From Desulfobulbaceae bacterium UBA5628 (GTDB taxonomy: Bacteria > Desulfobacterota > Desulfobulbia > Desulfobulbales > Desulfurivibrionaceae), in contig DIKC01000133.1 of NCBI GenBank assembly GCA_002421565.1, forward strand, positions 410 to 7,542: a stretch of 7,133 nucleotides of DNA. Direction: 5' to 3'. A program made the translations under genes and the position numbers. The notes beneath the pieces were generated by a model. It was not told the origin of the DNA and did not search any database. It was given only the letters and a program-made list of their open reading frames with translations. Positions 5,918 through 7,133 of this stretch are shown piece after piece (the first letter of the stretch is position 1; every line of letters begins with the position of its first letter).

Positions 5918-6553
5918 ATGGGCAAGCGACTGGGAATCTACATTTTCGACAATGCGGAGGTCATTGATTGGGCCGGGCCGACCGGCGTGTTCGCGGTTGC
6001 CAAGAGGATGGATCCGGAACTCGACACTTTTCTGATCGGCGACACAGCCACCCCGGTGGTAGCCACCGGCGGACTCCGGGTGCTGCCCAAATACGGGTTG
6101 AACGACAACCCGAGCATGGATGCGTTTCTGATCCCCGGCGGCCTCGGCGCCAGGGCCGAAATCCACAATCAGCGGCTATTGCACTTCGTTAAGAATTTAG
6201 CGGAGGAGACCCTGCTGGTCAGCGTCTGTACCGGCTCCTGGGTTTACGGAGTGGCCGGGCTTCTCGACGGCCTCAGGGCCACCAACCGGAAAAACGGCGA
6301 TCCGAGTGAAGTGCTGGTACCCATCGACCGCTTGGCGCAACTGGCCCCTCAGTGTATCATTGACCGCCACCGGGTGGTCGATACCGGTCGGATCATCACC
6401 AGCGGCGGGATCACCTCCGGCATCGAGGTCGGCCTCCACCTCCTCAAACGGTTCGGATATTCAAGCGATTTTGTCAGCAGAGTCGCCTACATCATGGAAT
6501 ATGAAAAACAGTGGGAGTTGATGAAGGACGATCTCGTCGAGGTAAACGCATAG
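5918..6553 (+). CDS. DJ-1/PfpI-family protein (isonitrile hydratase-like)
   Basis: A 211-residue cytoplasmic protein of the class I glutamine amidotransferase-like (DJ-1/PfpI) fold. Visible landmarks: the first strand LGIYIFDNAEVIDWAGPTGVF with Asp17, the AFLIPGG loop (69-75), the nucleophile elbow VSVCTGSWVYGVAGLLDG with Cys104-Thr105, and the C-terminal TSGGITSGIEVGLHLL and VAYIMEYEKQWE. The Asp17/Cys-Thr set matches the residues reported for Pseudomonas isonitrile hydratase (InhA), but relatives with this set have many roles, so the substrate is not assigned. After the elbow this protein has RATNRKN where relatives usually have ATTHW, so the nearby His is missing. A strong AAGGAGG site (5904-5910) lies 7 bases before ATG. 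It lies 143 bases downstream of tetR with operator O2 between, so repression by that TetR is likely; no DNA-binding domain of its own. Confidence 0.9.
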   Translation: MGKRLGIYIFDNAEVIDWAGPTGVFAVAKRMDPELDTFLIGDTATPVVATGGLRVLPKYGLNDNPSMDAFLIPGGLGARAEIHNQRLLHFVKNLAEETLLVSVCTGSWVYGVAGLLDGLRATNRKNGDPSEVLVPIDRLAQLAPQCIIDRHRVVDTGRIITSGGITSGIEVGLHLLKRFGYSSDFVSRVAYIMEYEKQWELMKDDLVEVNA

Positions 6554-6564
6554 CTTTAGAGCAA

Positions 6565-7133
6565 CTAGCGGGCGGTCAGCTTGCGGGCCAGCAGGCCGCC
6601 CAACTCGGCGGCCTTTTGCCATACCTCCCCCTGCTCTTCCACCTGGCGGAACTTGTCCGGGGTGACTTCGAGATCATCGCCGAACACCCAGGGCAGGGCG
6701 CTCATGGCGCAGGAGGAGCCGAAACCGCAAACCAGGCATTCGGGGTTGCCTTCGGCCTCCAAGTTGCCGACCACTTCCATCCCCTCCGAGCTCAGGGCGT
6801 GGCTGATCTGAACACCGGCTTCCTTGATCCCCGGCGCCCCCCGGCCGATGCCGGTAACCGCCACCACCGCCAATTTACCACGATTCAGGCCATTACGGTG
6901 GCGCAGGGAATAGAGGCGCTCCAGAAACGCCTTGGTAAAGGCGTCCACCGTGCCGTAGGGCGGATAAGCGCCGATGACCAGGGCCTCGGCCGTGCGCACC
7001 TTCTCCGCCAGGGCCGGGAAGTCGTCAGCCACCTTGCAGACATTGTCCGGGACGCAGCCCAGGCAGGCCCGGCAGGGGCCGACCCGCAAACGGCTGAGCT
7101 TGACGAACTCCGCCGGCAGGCCGCTGGCGGCCA
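6565..7133 (-). CDS. Flavodoxin-like NADPH:FMN reductase family protein, probable iron-sulfur flavoprotein, 5' truncated
   Basis: The frame continues to the right edge (AASGLPAEFVKLSRLRVGPC), so the TTG at 7089 is not the start; about 189 residues are visible. The order PCRACLGCVPDNVC, DDFPALAEKV, ADALVIGAYPPYG-like (here EALVIGAYPPYGTVDAFTKAFLERLYSLR) and then KLAVVAVTGIGRGAPG is that of the flavodoxin-fold FMN reductase family, binding FMN. The cysteines C-x2-C-x2-C-x5-C (codons 7074-7036) fit the compact 4Fe-4S motif of iron-sulfur flavoproteins (Cx2Cx2Cx4-7C), which are electron carriers of anaerobes. A second cluster, ECLVCGFGSSCAM, sits toward the C-terminus. It is convergent with the DJ-1 gene with only 11 bases between stops and no visible terminator. 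The physiological partner cannot be told because the upstream context is missing. Confidence 0.8.
   Translation of the reverse strand, partial: AASGLPAEFVKLSRLRVGPCRACLGCVPDNVCKVADDFPALAEKVRTAEALVIGAYPPYGTVDAFTKAFLERLYSLRHRNGLNRGKLAVVAVTGIGRGAPGIKEAGVQISHALSSEGMEVVGNLEAEGNPECLVCGFGSSCAMSALPWVFGDDLEVTPDKFRQVEEQGEVWQKAAELGGLLARKLTAR

Noticed and set aside
5823..6035. Small + strand frame beginning MDEHLPAGGF between tetR and the DJ-1 gene
   Set aside because: No ribosome site, runs out of frame into the well-supported DJ-1 gene, no recognisable domain.

Overview
The window is a GC-rich bacterial chromosome segment. Its mix of genes (cobalamin synthesis, a two-gene periplasmic sensor/diguanylate cyclase pair, a TetR/DJ-1 unit, and a cysteine-rich flavoprotein of iron-sulfur flavoprotein type) suggests an anaerobic or facultative proteobacterium-like organism, possibly Desulfobacterota. 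That placement is inference from gene content only. Genes at both window edges are cut.

Layout. 1-1369 (+): cobyric acid synthase (cobQ/cbiP) lacking its N-terminus. 1370-1658: no intact gene. It holds a short relic of a tyrosine-recombinase-like reading frame (+), followed by a decayed copy of the 3' end of a tRNA-dihydrouridine synthase gene (-). 1659-3892 (-): a translationally coupled pair, a PhnD-like periplasmic binding protein and a membrane diguanylate cyclase (HAMP-GGDEF). 4034-5023 (-): an intact dus gene. 5024-5189: divergent control region with a large hairpin on the dus side and a promoter/operator for tetR. 5190-5774 (+): TetR-family repressor. 5918-6553 (+): DJ-1/PfpI-family protein. 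6565-7133 (-): 5'-truncated flavoprotein with an iron-sulfur-type cysteine motif.

How the parts relate. The phnD-GGDEF pair looks like a ligand-to-c-di-GMP signalling module without any ABC permease or ATPase in view. It is flanked by two direct copies of about 100 bp from the dus 3' end (about 87% identical, ungapped), with an integrase-like remnant just outside the degenerate copy. This suggests the pair arrived as an insertion at the dus 3' end, or that dus was partly duplicated.

The TetR gene probably controls itself and the DJ-1 gene: the same inverted repeat, ACAGAC-N2-GTCTGT, occurs inside the tetR promoter and again between tetR and the DJ-1 gene. I see no CRISPR array, tRNA, rRNA or intact mobile element.
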